From positions 310,001-374,000 of the forward strand of contig CAWKMN010000010.1 in assembly GCA_963850765.1 (NCBI GenBank): a stretch of DNA of 64,000 nucleotides, in the 5' to 3' direction. Made by a program: the position numbers and the translations under genes. Each line of letters starts with the position of its first letter. Position 1 is the stretch's first letter. Shown in pieces: positions 62,775 to 64,000 of the stretch. The notes under the pieces were generated by a model. That model had not been told where the DNA came from. It ran no database searches and worked only from the letters and a program-made list of their open reading frames with translations. Origin of the DNA: CAWKMN01 sp963850765. GTDB taxonomy: Bacteria; Chloroflexota; Anaerolineae; Aggregatilineales; Aggregatilineaceae.

Positions 62775-62839
62775 GACGACTGCCCCGGATTATGATCACA
62801 CTCTGAATTATAGAGGAAATGTGATTTCTGACTAATGCG

Positions 62840-64000
62840 CTACTCGATCCTGAGCGGCCAGGAGAAAACGTCACCCACCGGCGCGCCAGCGACCATCACG
62901 GGCAGGCGATCCTGCGGCGCGTTGAGATCGTACAGCCCGACGATGAGCGTATAGTCGCCAGGGGTCAAGTCCGCGGGGATGATCAGGCCGTGCGTATCAC
63001 TCACGATAACGCCGGGAGTCCAGGTGGTCGTCAGGGCGCGGTCGCCGCCCGGCTCGGCGTCATGCTGAGTCACCAGCCGGCCATCCGGCGCGAGAAGCTG
63101 GATCGTGACCTTGTAGCGGGTGGAGAGGGGGGCGGCGGTCGTCCAGAACAGCGTAACACCCACCACATCACCGGGATGTACGTCGTCGGCACTCAGCGCG
63201 TAGCCGGTCAGGGAGATTGAAACGCCAAAACGCGCGTCAACCATCACATCCGGCGCGGTGGGCGCGTCACCCAATACCGCATACTGTGCCAGCCGCACAT
63301 CGCCATACCACACCGAGGCGATCGGATACGCACCCGCGTCCAGCGTCGCCTGCACGACGCGGTTGGGATCGCGCTCCGTCTCGCCCCAGAACAGCACATA
63401 GACCCGGCGGTGATCCCGCAGCACGGCTTCGACCTCGGCGCGCGTCTGGGCGTCATCCCCACCCAGGCCGCGCGGCAGGCCGTAGACGGGCGCGCTGCCC
63501 TGATAGTAGTATGAGAACACTTCCGCCTGATTGGGCGCATCCAGGATAATCGCGTCACCGGGGCGTTGATCGCGCGTGATGAGCGCCGCAGCCGCACGGT
63601 AATCGTCGCGGGCATAAATCGGATCGCGGTAGAGCGCATCCAGCGCGTTAAGCTGGCCGATCACCAGCAGGAACAGGCAGACCGCCGCCAGCATCCTGCC
63701 CACCGCCGCCGCCTTGAACAGCCGGTCCCGCCGGGGCGCGTAGCGCAGAATCCGCCGCCGGGGCCGATCCGGCTCCGGCACATCCGGCACCCGGTCCGGT
63801 GGACGGACGGCGGGGGAGAGGCTCCACAACACCCACGCGCCGCGCCCGGCCAGCAGCGCCAGCGCGATCTGCGCGGGCAGCAGAAATTTCAGGTTCGCTT
63901 CACGATACGCGCCGGACCCGAACAACGCCCCGATCACAACGCCTGCCCAGACGAGCGGGACTCCCACCTGCCAGCCGCGCGGCAGCGATCGCCAGCGCGC
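62840..64000 (-). CDS. Membrane glycosyltransferase-type protein, N-terminus beyond the window
   Basis: The frame is open from the right edge to the stop at 62840, about 386 residues visible. The visible N-terminal part has TM segments (VPLVWAGVVIGALFGSGAYR, FLLPAQIALALLAGRGAWVL, RMLAAVCLFLLVIGQLNALD), then YARDDYRAAAALITRDQRPG and NQAEVFSYYYQGSAPVYGLP. This is the tail layout of dolichol-phosphate-mannose or ArnT-like glycosyltransferases (GT-C fold). A beta-rich C-terminal domain follows (VVGVTLFWTTAAPLSTRYKV). The enzyme domain itself lies outside, so family and substrate are provisional. Confidence 0.65.
   Translation of the reverse strand, partial: ARWRSLPRGWQVGVPLVWAGVVIGALFGSGAYREANLKFLLPAQIALALLAGRGAWVLWSLSPAVRPPDRVPDVPEPDRPRRRILRYAPRRDRLFKAAAVGRMLAAVCLFLLVIGQLNALDALYRDPIYARDDYRAAAALITRDQRPGDAIILDAPNQAEVFSYYYQGSAPVYGLPRGLGGDDAQTRAEVEAVLRDHRRVYVLFWGETERDPNRVVQATLDAGAYPIASVWYGDVRLAQYAVLGDAPTAPDVMVDARFGVSISLTGYALSADDVHPGDVVGVTLFWTTAAPLSTRYKVTIQLLAPDGRLVTQHDAEPGGDRALTTTWTPGVIVSDTHGLIIPADLTPGDYTLIVGLYDLNAPQDRLPVMVAGAPVGDVFSWPLRIE

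Overview
The window looks like a bacterial contig from Chloroflexota, probably an Anaerolineae-type lineage. This is an inference from gene content only: BTAD/NB-ARC/TPR regulators, secreted SH3 proteins, a polysaccharide deacetylase with a C-terminal SH3 domain, a NurA/HerA cluster, a bacterial Ras/Rab-like GTPase, 7TM-type histidine kinases and STAND ATPases ending in FGE-sulfatase domains. No rRNA or CRISPR array was seen. One tRNA gene (tRNA-Gly, GCC) lies at 39506-39577.

The window has two halves. Positions 1 to about 39.67 kb form an accessory, defence-rich region. It holds a TIR-NACHT-FGE protein running off the left edge, a decayed tyrosine recombinase (2567-3730), a type I restriction-modification operon with two hsdM genes and a TIR gene inside it (7665-15359), a nucleotide-hydrolase/transporter group, a TIR-nSTAND1-TM-FGE protein (17570-20383), a STAND remnant, an HNH/AP2 homing-type endonuclease followed by small unknown genes, a phage/plasmid-like replication module (26716-28888), a block of metabolic and regulatory genes (29.4-38 kb), and a frameshifted integrase (38154-39306) facing away from the tRNA-Gly. 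By eye this half contains only two GATC sites and several copies of a GAGCAC-N-GTGCTC palindrome.

Positions 39.7-64 kb look like ordinary chromosome and are rich in GATC. They hold an MFS transporter, a kinase/receiver/receiver/kinase operon, an FAD oxidoreductase, a small GTPase with an unknown neighbour, an ICMT-like methyltransferase, a LMW protein-tyrosine phosphatase overlapping a fructosamine kinase, NurA and HerA separated by a GxxExxY gene lying between inverted repeats, a hydrolase, an internally repetitive acidic protein, a ferredoxin, a sucrase/ferredoxin-like protein coupled to an NAD(P)-binding epimerase, a PAS protein and membrane proteins. The last runs off the right edge.

Many otherwise well-conserved genes on both halves are broken by single-base indels (for example hsdM2, hsdS, hsdR, integrase, MFS, HerA). 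The density suggests uncorrected long-read errors at least as much as real decay, so genes marked as frameshifted may be intact in the organism. The sharp change in GATC content at the tRNA/integrase junction means the left half is either a large acquired island at tRNA-Gly or a chimeric join.
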